Positions 38,462-47,495 of a stretch of DNA of 64,000 nucleotides are shown here, piece after piece. The stretch's first letter is position 1. Each line of letters opens with the position of its first letter. This stretch comes from Phyllobacterium sp. 21LDTY02-6 (GTDB lineage Bacteria; Pseudomonadota; Alphaproteobacteria; Rhizobiales; Rhizobiaceae): contig NZ_JAMJWD020000001.1 of assembly GCF_023554255.2 (NCBI RefSeq), forward strand, positions 248,001 through 312,000. The letters are read 5' to 3'. The translations under genes and the position numbers were made by a program. The notes beneath the pieces were generated by a model. The model was given only the letters and a program-made list of their open reading frames with translations. It was not told where the DNA came from and searched no databases.

Positions 38462-38513
38462 TCAAACCCCAAGACGACCCAGTGGTCAGCTGCATAGCCA
38501 TGAGACAAGAGTT

Positions 38514-39665
38514 TTATTTGACGATTAAGTCAAGTCCCAGGCGAGAAAGCGGCTGGGCAGCGCCATTTGTCGTCAGGTAGGTCCTGCCGAGAGTCATCGC
38601 GCTCTGGCTGTCGGAATCCATGATGATCATATGGGCGAACAGCGTCATGTCGGGCTGGATGGGCTCGGGATTGCCCGAATAGAACATCGGCATGTCCATC
38701 CATGACGGCGTGAACCGCGCTCCGACCGAATAGCCGCACGCATTCAGCCGATGCCGCGTCAGGTCATGGGCTTCCATGACCTTCGAATGCGCCTCGAACA
38801 CGTCGCCGAAGGTCGAATCGGGGGTGAGGGCGGTTTCCACCGCTTCCAGCGCCTCGCGGGCCGCGTCATAGAGTTCCTGATGGCGTTTCGAAACCTTGCC
38901 GGTCAGGATCGTGCGCATCATGGGCGCATGGTAATGGCGATATACGCCCGACCATTCGAGCGTCAGCTGGTCGTTCTTGGTCAGTTTGCGCCGCCCCGCC
39001 TTGTAGCGGCAGAGCAAGGCATCGTCGCCGGAACCGATGATGAACTCGTTGGCGGGATAATCGCCGCCGCCGGAGAAGATCGCCGAATGCATGGCGGCGA
39101 GAATGGCGCCTTCGTCGGCTCCGGCCTTGACGAGCTTCAGCGCTGCCTCCAGCGCTTCGTCGCCGAGCGCCGCCGCCTTCTTGCTGAAGGCTATTTCGGC
39201 GGGGCTCTTCAACAGGCGAAGCCTGTCGACGAGGCCGGAAGCATCGACCAGTTGCCCGAAGGCCGCCAACTGCTCGTCCAGCTTGCGCCCATTGGCGGCG
39301 GTCAGTCCATGCGTCTGGTATTCGATGCCGATCCGGCAGCCGAGAAGATCGAGATCGTTGAGAAGCTCGCGCAGGTCCGCCGCCGGATTGGCATTGTCGC
39401 GGTCGGCCCAGACGACGATGTTTTCGATATTGGAGGTGTGGCGGGCCTGCCGGAGATCCGCCGACCGCGTCATCAGGACATTGCTGCCGTCCGCCTTGAC
39501 CACCAGGCACTGGAAAAAGCAGAAGCCGAAAGTGTCATAGCCGGTGAGCCAATACATGCTTTCCTGCGAGAACAGCAGCATGGCATCCAGTTTCTGCTCC
39601 GTCATGACCATCATGAGGCGGTCGCGGCGCGCGCTGAATTCTTCCGGTTCGAAATGAAGCGCCAT
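38514..39665 (-). CDS. M24 (Xaa-Pro/creatinase-like) family protein with atypical metal site
   Basis: A 383-residue two-domain protein: creatinase N-terminal domain (about 10-140) and pita-bread C-terminal domain (about 155-383). The family fold is clear (SQESMYWLTGYDTFGF, LRLLKSPAEIAFSKKAA, PANEFIIGSGDDALLCRYKAGRR). However, where metal-dependent aminopeptidases have the first two Asp ligands, this protein has LTLEWSGVYRHYHAPMMRTIL, and the HGIG-type His loop is replaced by GYSVGARF. It therefore resembles creatinase or ectoine hydrolase, which work without the two metals, more than prolidase. It may hydrolyse an amidino or N-acyl compound rather than a dipeptide. It lies 5 bases after pgeF. 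Confidence 0.85.
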   Translation of the reverse strand: MALHFEPEEFSARRDRLMMVMTEQKLDAMLLFSQESMYWLTGYDTFGFCFFQCLVVKADGSNVLMTRSADLRQARHTSNIENIVVWADRDNANPAADLRELLNDLDLLGCRIGIEYQTHGLTAANGRKLDEQLAAFGQLVDASGLVDRLRLLKSPAEIAFSKKAAALGDEALEAALKLVKAGADEGAILAAMHSAIFSGGGDYPANEFIIGSGDDALLCRYKAGRRKLTKNDQLTLEWSGVYRHYHAPMMRTILTGKVSKRHQELYDAAREALEAVETALTPDSTFGDVFEAHSKVMEAHDLTRHRLNACGYSVGARFTPSWMDMPMFYSGNPEPIQPDMTLFAHMIIMDSDSQSAMTLGRTYLTTNGAAQPLSRLGLDLIVK

Positions 39666-39670
39666 GATGT

Positions 39671-40456
39671 CTACTCCGTAATCGTGATTGCCGAAATCTG
39701 GCGGCCATAGTCGGGTTCGTTGCGGTGGGTCGTGCGGCGATAGGAGAAGAACCGATCCTCATCCGCATAGGTGCAAAGCCGCAGCGCGGAAGCGTTGACG
39801 CCGGTCCCTTCCAGCCTGTGAAGAATGAAACTCCACAGATCGAACATGAAACGATCACTGCGGCTGCCATCGCGAAAGAAACTCGTATATTTCCTGTCGG
39901 TTCCGGCGAACTGGTCGTAAAATTCCTGCCCGACCTCATAATTTTCGGGGCCGATCGTCGGTCCGAGCACGGCTTCGATGCGCTCGCGCCTGGCCCCGAG
40001 GGCAATCATCGCTTCGACGGTATTTTCCAGCACACCTGAAATCGCGCCGCGCCAGCCGGCATGGGCAGCGCCGATCACCCTGGCGTCGGGATCGGCGAAA
40101 AGGATCGGGCCGCAATCGGCCGACAGCGAGCCGATGACGATGCCGGGCGTCGCGGTGACCATGGCGTCCGCCTTCGGGCGCTCGCCATCGAAGGGGGCAT
40201 CGACGGTGATGACGTCGGGCGAATGCACCTGATGCACCGTCACGAGATGCGACAGCGGCGCCCGAAGCGCCTGCGCCACGCGGCGCCGGTTCTCGGCCAC
40301 CCTGGCCGGTTCGTCCTTCGAGCCGCTGCCGACATTGAGCCCACGATAGATCCCGTCCGAAACGCCGCCCTGGCGCGTGAAGAAACCATGCTCGATTCCC
40401 TGCCGTCCGGCCGGTGCCAGCTGGGGAGAACGGATCGGTTCGGGAGTGTCTGTCAT
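39671..40456 (-). CDS. pgeF: Peptidoglycan editing factor PgeF (YfiH/LACC1 family)
   Basis: A 261-residue protein with the zinc-binding YfiH fold. Conserved residues are in FTRQGGVSDGIYRGLNVG, LVTVHQVHSPDV, SADCGPILFADP (Cys ligand) and GAAHAGWRGAISGVLENTV (His ligand). The family was long annotated as polyphenol oxidase; E. coli YfiH edits L-Ser out of UDP-MurNAc-peptide precursors, while eukaryotic LACC1 is a purine nucleoside enzyme. It is in the conserved lgt-midA-pgeF-M24 cluster, which fits a cell-envelope role. Start at 40456. Confidence 0.93.
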   Translation of the reverse strand: MTDTPEPIRSPQLAPAGRQGIEHGFFTRQGGVSDGIYRGLNVGSGSKDEPARVAENRRRVAQALRAPLSHLVTVHQVHSPDVITVDAPFDGERPKADAMVTATPGIVIGSLSADCGPILFADPDARVIGAAHAGWRGAISGVLENTVEAMIALGARRERIEAVLGPTIGPENYEVGQEFYDQFAGTDRKYTSFFRDGSRSDRFMFDLWSFILHRLEGTGVNASALRLCTYADEDRFFSYRRTTHRNEPDYGRQISAITITE

Positions 40457-40510
40457 GGTCGCACCGGCTGCTTCAAAGGTTGCGGATGGTGGTCGAGCTA
40501 TGGCGCGAAG

Positions 40511-41605
40511 TCAATTGCGGTCTCGCGCCAGATTGAAGGGAAAGGTGGTGGTGGCGGCGTCGGTCACGCACAATAGCTTGAAGAGATGTCCCATCTGGTC
40601 GGGGCCGGCAAGCCGTTCGACGTCGGCGCGAATCTGCTCCTGATAATCTGTGGATTTATCCCGGCCAAGCGCGCCGGCGCGATCGAGAAGCCCCATCGCC
40701 AGCAGGAAATCGCCCTGGGTCATTGTCGCCGTCCGGCATTGCTCCGCATTTGCCGCCTGCACAAGTGCATGGAAGTCCACATGGGTGGTGACATCCGCCT
40801 CGCCCGGCGTATCGAGAACATCGACATGATCGTGGCTGCGCAGCGCCTGCAGCGTGTCGCCGAAGCCGGCCTGCAAATGGCCGTAGTCGACCAGCAGCGC
40901 GGCGCCGCGGCTCCGGCCTATGCGGGAGGCGATTTCGCGCATCAGGGCGACGCGCTGCGGCGATATCTCGAATATGGTGCCTTCCGCCGCAAGGGCATGC
41001 CCAGCCGGCAGCAAACCGGCATCCAACGTGCCGGTGCCGGCGATGAAGTGCAACCGGTCGTCATCGTCCGCAACCAGAAGGCGCTCGACGAAATGGCCCC
41101 GGTGTTTCACATATTGCCGGGTGGGGATGGCGTCGAACAGTTCGTTGGCGACGAGGATCAATGGCAGCCGGCTCGTCGTATCGAGCTGTGTGCGCCATTC
41201 GATGGCCAGAGGATGGTGCGCGAGCTTGCGGCGCTGCAACTCGGCCAGCCTGTCGCTGAGCTCCACCATGTGGATGCGGGCGGCGGCGCAGAAGGCCGGC
41301 GAGAGCCTGGCGACGGTGCGCAACAGATCGTCCATCAGCGTGCCGCGGCCGGGGCCCATCTCGCACAGGACGAAGGAAGAGGGCGAGCCCATCTCCTGCC
41401 AGGCATTGATGCACCAGGCGCCGAGCAGTTCGCCGAACATCTGGCTGACTTCCGGCGCCGTTATGAAGTCTCCTTCGGCCCCGAATGGCTCCCTCGTCGT
41501 GTAGTAGCCATCCTTCGGGTCGAAAAGGCATAGCGCCATATAGTCGGCGACGCTGATAGGGCCGTTCAGCCTTATCTGCCGCACTATGCGCTGCTTGAGG
41601 CTCAT
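40511..41605 (-). CDS. Class I SAM-dependent methyltransferase (MidA/NDUFAF7-like)
   Basis: A 364-residue protein of the SAM-MT_28 (former DUF185) family. The N-terminal [37 protein letters not shown], the SAM-binding [16 protein letters not shown] (about 105-120) and [20 protein letters not shown] are typical. Mitochondrial members methylate an arginine of complex I; bacterial targets are unknown. Its start overlaps the lgt stop by ATGA, so translation is coupled. pgeF follows 54 bases downstream. Confidence 0.92.
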   Translation of the reverse strand: MSLKQRIVRQIRLNGPISVADYMALCLFDPKDGYYTTREPFGAEGDFITAPEVSQMFGELLGAWCINAWQEMGSPSSFVLCEMGPGRGTLMDDLLRTVARLSPAFCAAARIHMVELSDRLAELQRRKLAHHPLAIEWRTQLDTTSRLPLILVANELFDAIPTRQYVKHRGHFVERLLVADDDDRLHFIAGTGTLDAGLLPAGHALAAEGTIFEISPQRVALMREIASRIGRSRGAALLVDYGHLQAGFGDTLQALRSHDHVDVLDTPGEADVTTHVDFHALVQAANAEQCRTATMTQGDFLLAMGLLDRAGALGRDKSTDYQEQIRADVERLAGPDQMGHLFKLLCVTDAATTTFPFNLARDRN

Positions 41606-42453
41606 CGTCCCGTCGGGGTCTCGGGGTTGCGCGCGGACAGGACGAAGCCGATGCCGACCAGCACCATGGGGATCGAAAGGATCATTCCCATCGTCAGCCA
41701 GCCGCCATAGAGATAGCCGAGCTGCGCATCCGGTTCCCTGAAGAACTCCACGAAAATCCGCGATACGCCGTAAAGCGCAACGAATGTGCCGCTGATGAAG
41801 CGCGGGCTCTTCAATTTGCGGCCAAAGAAGATGAAAAGCGCGAGAATCGTGAACAGAACGATGCCTTCGAGGGCCGCTTCATAGAGCTGGCTCGGATGCC
41901 GCGGCATCGGGCCGCCCGTCGGGAATACGATGCCCCACCACACATCCGTCGGCCGCCCCCACAATTCGCTGTTGATGAAATTGGCGACGCGGACGAGCCC
42001 AAGCCCGACGGGCACGCCGGCGGCTATCGTATCGAGCATGCTCGACACGTTGATCCTCCTGGCGCGAGCGAAGAGCACCATTGCAAGAATGGTGCCGAGC
42101 ATGCCGCCGTGGAAGGACATGCCGCCTTCCCACACCTTGAAGATGTCGAGCGGCTGGGCGAGATAGCGCTGGAAGTCGTAGAACAGTATGTAGCCGATGC
42201 GCCCGCCGAGGACGACGCCGAGCGCGGCCCACAGGACGAAATCGTCGAGATCGGTCGGCTTCATCGGCGGTGTATTGTTGGCCCAGAGGCGAGGCTGGCT
42301 GACAAGCTTCTTGGCATACCACCAGGCGAAGAGGATGCCGACGACATAGCCGAGCCCGTACCAATGCACCGACAATGGTCCGATACTGAAGATGACCGGA
42401 TCGATATTGGGAAAGGCAATGGCCGAGAAGGTCGGCAACAGGACTTCGTTCAC
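41602..42453 (-). CDS. lgt: Prolipoprotein diacylglyceryl transferase
   Basis: A 283-residue inner-membrane enzyme that adds the diacylglyceryl group to the lipobox Cys of prolipoproteins. Seven hydrophobic segments are visible; key motifs are [17 protein letters not shown], the [18 protein letters not shown] segment, [22 protein letters not shown] and [13 protein letters not shown]. The GTG start 42453 is chosen because CGGAG sits 7 bases upstream and the product then has normal length; ATG 42492 would extend it. It modifies lipoproteins such as those at 37856 and 62573 in this window. Confidence 0.95.
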   Translation of the reverse strand: MNEVLLPTFSAIAFPNIDPVIFSIGPLSVHWYGLGYVVGILFAWWYAKKLVSQPRLWANNTPPMKPTDLDDFVLWAALGVVLGGRIGYILFYDFQRYLAQPLDIFKVWEGGMSFHGGMLGTILAMVLFARARRINVSSMLDTIAAGVPVGLGLVRVANFINSELWGRPTDVWWGIVFPTGGPMPRHPSQLYEAALEGIVLFTILALFIFFGRKLKSPRFISGTFVALYGVSRIFVEFFREPDAQLGYLYGGWLTMGMILSIPMVLVGIGFVLSARNPETPTGR

Positions 42454-42694
42454 AACGCACTCCGGATAGATTTGCACATCGGCGCGGACCATGCGCGAGG
42501 GCTTGTTGGCCGTCAAGCCACAGCCCGGGTAAGTTTTGCCGGAGCGCCGCCTTGCCTCGAGCGACGGAACCTTTGCAGGCCCCGCAAATTGTAGGGGTCC
42601 AGGGGCTGTGTCATAATGATCGTATTCGCACGGGCAGCTTCCAATCGAATGGGTTTTCCTTTATTCGCTTGGGCAATCAGAGAGGTATCAGCCA

Positions 42695-42997
42695 ATGACC
42701 AATGGATCGAACCGCGTTCTTGATGAACTGGCCAAACTCGTGACCGACGCCGCCGGCGCTGCCCAGGGCGTGCGCAAGGAAGTGGAAACGGCGTTCCGGG
42801 GACAGGCGGAACGCCTTCTCAACACGATGGACGTCGTCCAGCGCGAGGATTTCGAGGCCGTGCGGGAAATGGCGATCCGGGCGAGGGCCGAGAACACTGC
42901 GCTGCTCGCGCGGATCGAAGCATTGGAAGCCCTGGTGGGCAAGACGCCAGCGGAAAAACCCGTAAAGCCCGCTGGCACGAGAGCCAGGAAGTCCTGA
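42695..42997 (+). CDS. Accessory factor UbiK family protein
   Basis: A 100-residue helical protein (BMFP/UbiK family) that supports ubiquinone biosynthesis under aerobic conditions and can fuse membranes. The N-terminal amphipathic helix (NRVLDELAKLVTDAAGAAQGVRKEV) leads to the coiled-coil C-terminus (QREDFEAVREMAIRARAENTALLARIEALE). A Lys/Pro/Ala tail is typical. ATG 42695 follows AGAGAGG. It diverges from lgt across ~240 bases. Confidence 0.9.
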   Translation: MTNGSNRVLDELAKLVTDAAGAAQGVRKEVETAFRGQAERLLNTMDVVQREDFEAVREMAIRARAENTALLARIEALEALVGKTPAEKPVKPAGTRARKS

Positions 42998-43019
42998 TCC
43001 TGGCCGATCGAGAAGTTGC

Positions 43020-43193
43020 TCAGGCCTGATTGTCTTCAGCGAGGTCTTCCTCGCCAGCCGCCAGGGCCGCTTCCTCGGTCTCGAAGGGCCCTACCTTCGG
43101 GCCTTCTTCATCATCTATGGTGATGGTGTAGTACCATTTTCCGTCATCATTCTTCTGCATTGCCCGTATTGTGGTTTCAGCTTCGTCGGCCAT
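43020..43193 (-). CDS. Small acidic conserved-type protein, 57 aa
   Basis: A 57-residue protein read on the minus strand from ATG 43193 to TGA 43020-43022. It contains a beta-rich core NDDGKWYYTITIDDEEGPKV, then GPFETEEAALAAGEEDLAED, and is strongly acidic. The WYYTI/GPF pattern resembles small rhizobial proteins of unknown function. Upstream GGA-type bases give a modest ribosome site. It converges on ubiK with 22 bases between. Confidence 0.6.
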   Translation of the reverse strand: MADEAETTIRAMQKNDDGKWYYTITIDDEEGPKVGPFETEEAALAAGEEDLAEDNQA

Positions 43194-43657
43194 GATTCCG
43201 GTCCTTTGATAGGGTTGGTCTGTGGTACGCGCCGACTTTAGCGGCGGTTCTTATCGCCGATATGACGGGCGCCGCATCGGCAGGTGCAAGAATAATCGGC
43301 CCGCGGGCCCTTCCATCTTCTTTCCCCAAAAATAAATCGCAAGTCTTTATCAACAGGGACCGAGCGCCGAAAAGCCTTTGCATAGAGTCATTTAAAGGCA
43401 GCTTGTGAATCTTTTTCAGAACTTCTGTCCACATGCATTCCGCTCAAATCGCCGAAAGGGGACTGGCGCTGGGACTCAGCATCAATACACTGAAATTACA
43501 GCATGATTCGTGGCAGCGATCATGCCGCGGCCAGAATAAGCGGGCCGCAATCCGGCGGGTGCGTTCTTCCTGCTGGAGAGTTTCAAGCGTTGACGGTGTG
43601 CTGGGTGCGCCTCCTCTGGTGGCGTTTTACGATATTCGATTGAGCAGGGAATGGGCG
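43194..43657. other. 464-base region before the YbjN gene, no gene supported
   Basis: Frames are open on both strands, including one in phase with YbjN back to 43433, but no ribosome site or recognisable protein supports them. It holds the promoters of the small acidic protein and of YbjN. A short AT-richer stretch (about 43320-43440) interrupts the usual high GC. Confidence 0.5.
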
Positions 43658-44158
43658 ATGAGCCTTCTGGAAATAGAGATTGCGAGAGACTTACACCCGG
43701 TGGACGTAATCGAGCATGTCGCCCTCACGAATGAGTGGGCGTTCGAACGGACTGGAGAAGACGAGATTGCCATCACCGTCGAGGGGAACTGGACCGATTA
43801 CCAGATTTCCTTTTCCTGGATGGAGGATTTCGAGGCTCTTCACCTGGCCTGCGCCTTCGATATCGCCGTCAGCGAACCGCGCGTCAACGAGGTGCAGCGG
43901 CTGCTGTCGCTCATCAACGAACAGCTGCTGATGGGGCACTTCGATCTGTGGCGGCAGGAAGGCGCGATCATGTATCGGCAATCGCTGCTGCTCTCCGGCG
44001 GCGTAGAGCCGACGGGCAAGCAGGTGGAGGTGCTGCTGGCAAGCGCGCTCGATGCCTGCGAGACATATTTCCAGGCGTTTCAGTTCGTCGTCTGGTCCGG
44101 CTCGACCGCGCGGGAATCGCTCGACAGCATCCTGTTCGAGACGATCGGTTCTGCCTGA
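43658..44158 (+). CDS. YbjN domain-containing protein
   Basis: A 166-residue cytosolic protein with a YbjN domain (tetratricopeptide-sensor-like fold): HPVDVIEHVALTNEWAFERTGEDEIAITVEGNWTDYQISFSWMED, FDIAVSE and QRLLSLINEQLLMGHFDLW. In E. coli YbjN affects motility, envelope stress and biofilm behaviour; a binding role is proposed but unproven. ATG 43658 has AGGGAATGGG upstream. The tRNA-binding CsaA gene follows after 12 bases, so the two may be co-transcribed. Confidence 0.88.
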   Translation: MSLLEIEIARDLHPVDVIEHVALTNEWAFERTGEDEIAITVEGNWTDYQISFSWMEDFEALHLACAFDIAVSEPRVNEVQRLLSLINEQLLMGHFDLWRQEGAIMYRQSLLLSGGVEPTGKQVEVLLASALDACETYFQAFQFVVWSGSTARESLDSILFETIGSA

Positions 44159-44170
44159 CGGATTGCGGCC

Positions 44171-44506
44171 ATGACGATAAGTTTTGCGGATTTTGAAAAG
44201 GTCGATATCCGGGTCGGCACGATCATCGAAGCTGAGCCTTTCCCGGAAGCGCGCAAGCCCGCCTTCAAGCTCAAAATCGATTTCGGCGGCGAGATCGGCG
44301 TCAAAAAATCATCCGCCCAGATCACGAAGCGGCACACGATCGAGGAACTCGTCGGGACGCAGGTGATGGCGGTGGTCAACTTTCCACCGCGGCAGATCGG
44401 CCCCTTCATGTCCGAGGTGCTGACGCTCGGCTTCCCGGACGAAAACGGCGATGTCGTTCTTGCCGCCATAAGCCGCCCCGTCCCCAATGGCGGCCGGCTT
44501 TTCTAG
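44171..44506 (+). CDS. csaA: CsaA family tRNA-binding protein
   Basis: A 111-residue OB-fold homodimer protein with export-chaperone and tRNA-binding activity in Bacillus. Signature: [32 protein letters not shown], then [51 protein letters not shown]. Length matches the family (~110). It lies in a probable unit with YbjN and converges on the histidine kinase gene with 25 bases between. Confidence 0.93.
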   Translation: MTISFADFEKVDIRVGTIIEAEPFPEARKPAFKLKIDFGGEIGVKKSSAQITKRHTIEELVGTQVMAVVNFPPRQIGPFMSEVLTLGFPDENGDVVLAAISRPVPNGGRLF

Positions 44507-44531
44507 CCGCCCGCTTCTAATATCGTCGGCA

Positions 44532-46001
44532 TCAGGCCGGGATGCGGATGATGGCGCGCAGGCCCTTTTTCGGGCTTTCATCCAGAATGATGTCCCCGCC
44601 ATGGCTGCGCGCTATATCGAGCGCGATCGCAAGCCCGAGCCCCGTGCCGCTCGAATCCTGATTGCGCGCCTCGTCGAGGCGGAAAAACGGCTTGAACACT
44701 TCCTCGCGCATTTCCTTCGGTATCCCCGGCCCGTCATCATCGATGGTTATCGTCAGCCATCCATCGCGGTGGTCCGCCAGTACATAGACGTTCTTGGCGT
44801 AGCGGAACGAGTTCGACACGAGGTTCGACACCAGCCGTGAAAACGCGTTGGGGCGAACCTGGATTTCGGCAGGGCCGCGTATGGTCGATGTAAAGCCGCG
44901 GCCGAGCAGATTGCCTTCCTCCTTCAGCTTGGCGAAAACGCGGTCGAGATTGACCGTCCCGGTTTCCTCCTCGGCCTCGCTGCGGGCAAAGGCGAGATAG
45001 CCCTCGAGCATGGACTGCATGTCCTCGACGTCCTGTTCCATGGCGGCCGTATCGAGCCTGTTGCTGACGAGTGCGAGCTGAAGCTTGAAGCGCGTCAATA
45101 TGGTCCGCAGATCATGGCTGACGCCGCTGAGCATGGTGGTGCGCTGCTCGATTTGCCGCTCGATCCGCTCACGCATGACGATGAATGCCGCGCCGGCGCG
45201 GCGAACTTCCTCCGCTCCGCGCGGCTTGAAATTGGGCGGCGCCGGCCGTCCCTTGCCGAAACTGTCGGCAGCGGCGGCAAGCTGCTGGATCGGCTTGATC
45301 TGGTTTCGCAGGAAGAGAATGGCGATCGCGAGAAGAACCAGCGCCGAACCGGCCATCCATACCAGGAATATCAGCGTGTTGGAGGCATAGGCCTGGCTGC
45401 GGCGGGCGAAGACGCGCAGCACCTTGTCCTCGAGCTGGATACGGATTTCGACGAGATCCGAGTCGCCGACCGTATCGATCCAGAACGGCCGGTTGATCTG
45501 GCGGGTTATCTCCTCGCTCAGGATGCTGTCGAGGATGGAGAAGAACGGCTTGGGACCCGGAGCGGGCAGGGGATCGAGCGGGAGGATCGAAATGTTCAAG
45601 GCCAGCCGTTCGCGTGAAATCCGGATGAGGTTCTCATGACCGGGGTCCTGAGGAAATGTGTCCATCAGGTCGATGATGCCGGAAATGTCGCGCACGACTG
45701 CCGTCGAAAGCCGCTGGGTGACGGTCTGCCAATGGCGTTCCATGAACACGAAAGCGATGAGCGACTGGAGCAGCACCATCGGCGCGATGATGATGATAAG
45801 CGAGCGGGCATAGAGCCGCTTGGGCATCCAGCGCGCGAGCCAGCGGGTAAATTTCCGCCATGGCCCGAACAGCGTGCTTCGCTTGCGGCGCCAATGGCGT
45901 TTTCGGACCGCGAGCGCGCGGCCCGCAGTGTCGCGTGATGCCATATCGGTGTCCGCTCGCGATTTGCGCCTGGTATTCGTCGGGAGTGCCTCTCTACTCA
46001 A
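44532..46001 (-). CDS. Sensor histidine kinase (EnvZ-like)
   Basis: A 489-residue inner-membrane kinase. It has a basic cytoplasmic N-terminus (~65 residues), TM1 (LIIIIAPMVLLQSLIAFVF), a periplasmic domain (about 90-215), TM2 (IFLVWMAGSALVLLAIAILF), HAMP, an H-box SGVSHDLRTILTRF, and an ATPase domain with NSFRYAKNV (N box), DDDGPGIP (G1) and GTGLGLAIAL (G2). The paired OmpR-type regulator overlaps it by 8 bases (44532-46001 vs 45994-46722). The signal is unknown; the large periplasmic domain indicates an envelope cue. The start at 46001 is the first of several Met and may be later. Confidence 0.93.
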   Translation of the reverse strand: MSREALPTNTRRKSRADTDMASRDTAGRALAVRKRHWRRKRSTLFGPWRKFTRWLARWMPKRLYARSLIIIIAPMVLLQSLIAFVFMERHWQTVTQRLSTAVVRDISGIIDLMDTFPQDPGHENLIRISRERLALNISILPLDPLPAPGPKPFFSILDSILSEEITRQINRPFWIDTVGDSDLVEIRIQLEDKVLRVFARRSQAYASNTLIFLVWMAGSALVLLAIAILFLRNQIKPIQQLAAAADSFGKGRPAPPNFKPRGAEEVRRAGAAFIVMRERIERQIEQRTTMLSGVSHDLRTILTRFKLQLALVSNRLDTAAMEQDVEDMQSMLEGYLAFARSEAEEETGTVNLDRVFAKLKEEGNLLGRGFTSTIRGPAEIQVRPNAFSRLVSNLVSNSFRYAKNVYVLADHRDGWLTITIDDDGPGIPKEMREEVFKPFFRLDEARNQDSSGTGLGLAIALDIARSHGGDIILDESPKKGLRAIIRIPA

Positions 46002-46722
46002 CGCTCAATTTATAGCCGACGCCTCTGACGGTCTGCAACCAGACCGGATTGGCGGGATCGTTTTCGATCTTGCGCCGCAATCGGTTGATCTGAACGTCGA
46101 TCGTGCGCTCGCCCACTTCGCCTTCCTGGCCGGTCAGTTCGTGGCGCGGCACCGTTTCGCCTGCACGCTCGGCGAAGATGGCCATGATATCCTGCTCGCG
46201 ATCGGTCAGGCGGATGACATCGCCCGAGCGCTTCAACTCCCGCTTGGCGATGACGAAAGTATAGGGCCCGAACACGATCTGCTCGATCTTGGCCTGCGGC
46301 GCCGGCGCGCCTCGCCGCAATATATTGTTGATGCGCAGGATCAGTTCGCGCGGGTCGAAGGGCTTCGGCAGGTAATCATCCGCGCCAGCTTCGAGCCCGG
46401 TGATGCGGCTGTCGGTTTCGGAGAGCGCCGTCAGCATGAGGATTGGCACGTTCTTTTCCTGCCGCAGCGACTGCGTCAGCGCGACGCCGCTTTCACCCGG
46501 CATCATCACGTCGAGAATGAGCAGGTCGTAATCGATGCCCGCAAGCTTCCGGCGCGCCTCGTCGGCATTCGCGGCCACCGTAATGCGAAAGCCGCTGCCC
46601 GTGAGATATTGCGACAGCAGGTTGCGGATTCGGGTGTCGTCGTCGACGATCAGCAAATGCGGCGCGTCGTCGGACAACTGGGCCGTTTCGCCTTCGGTTC
46701 TCGCGTCCTTGGTCTGTTCCAT
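45994..46722 (-). CDS. OmpR-family response regulator (PetR-like)
   Basis: A 242-residue regulator. The receiver domain (about 20-135) has LLIVDDDTRIRNLLSQYL, phospho-Asp in LLILDVMMPGESG (about residue 67), LTALSETD and the Lys in LPKPFDPRELI. The winged-helix DNA-binding domain has LTDREQDIMAIFAERAG and GERTIDVQINRLRRKIENDPANPVWLQTVRGVGYKL. The start 46722 is chosen for GGGGGAGAT just upstream. Its 5' neighbour is a MarR gene, and together they resemble petP-petR, described in Rhodobacter as controlling bc1 and other genes; equivalence here is inferred. Confidence 0.93.
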   Translation of the reverse strand: MEQTKDARTEGETAQLSDDAPHLLIVDDDTRIRNLLSQYLTGSGFRITVAANADEARRKLAGIDYDLLILDVMMPGESGVALTQSLRQEKNVPILMLTALSETDSRITGLEAGADDYLPKPFDPRELILRINNILRRGAPAPQAKIEQIVFGPYTFVIAKRELKRSGDVIRLTDREQDIMAIFAERAGETVPRHELTGQEGEVGERTIDVQINRLRRKIENDPANPVWLQTVRGVGYKLSVE

Positions 46723-46745
46723 ATCTCCCCCTTTCTTCCCAGGTT

Positions 46746-47249
46746 CTACCCCGTCTTCGGCAAGCTGTCGATCTGTTGCCATTGGGCAGGGTTTACCATC
46801 GCCTTCAGAAAATGCTCGACTATCGCCCGGTCGCCCGGGCCGATTTGTTCCAATGCACCGCTAATGCGGCGTGATTGCGGTGCCGCAAGCTGCAGCGCCA
46901 GGTCCCGGCCCTTCGGCGTGGGGTAGAGTTCACGCTGGCGCCGGTCCTTCGGGCCCGGAACCTGCACGACATGGCCGGTGTCGATGAGCTGTTTGAGCAC
47001 GCGGGCGAGGCTTTGCTTGGTTATCTTCAAGACGTCAAGCAATTCCGCCACCGTCATTCCGGGCTTTCTGTTGATGAAGTAGAGGACGCGGTGATGGGCG
47101 CGCCCGAAAGCCAGCTTTTCGAGGATGAGATCGGGGTCTGCGGTGAAATCCCTATAGGCGAAGAAGAACAGCTCTATGATGTCCAGTTGCTCGGCATCCT
47201 GGCGGGTCAGGGCTGTCTCAATTGGCCGTTCTGGTGTATAAGAATTCAT
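46746..47249 (-). CDS. MarR-family transcriptional regulator (PetP-like)
   Basis: A 167-residue winged-helix regulator: FFFAYRDFTADPDLILEKLAFGRAHHRVLYFINRKPGMTVAELLDVLKITKQSLARVLKQLIDTGHVVQVPGPKDRRQRELYPTPKG. The recognition helix and the D-x-R wing are typical MarR. It is followed 24 bases downstream by an OmpR-type regulator and then its kinase; this triad order is well conserved in Rhizobiales. The ligand is unknown. It diverges from ilvE across ~246 bases. Confidence 0.9.
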   Translation of the reverse strand: MNSYTPERPIETALTRQDAEQLDIIELFFFAYRDFTADPDLILEKLAFGRAHHRVLYFINRKPGMTVAELLDVLKITKQSLARVLKQLIDTGHVVQVPGPKDRRQRELYPTPKGRDLALQLAAPQSRRISGALEQIGPGDRAIVEHFLKAMVNPAQWQQIDSLPKTG

Positions 47250-47495
47250 GCAGGATCCCCGGTTTTGCAGAAATTATGTCAGCTTTGTTGACTTAATTTT
47301 AGACTGCTGATAATTTTTGGCAAGCTGTTGGCCGGCATTTTGAAGCTTTCGAAAAGCCAAGACGTGTTTCTATGATATTTTCCTCATTCGAAACGCCTGT
47401 TGGCGCCGTTTACGATGGTACACCAATTGGACGCCGGGACCAGTTGGCGCAACGACAAATCCCGCTGAATCAGGAAACAGGCCTGGAGGAAAAAG

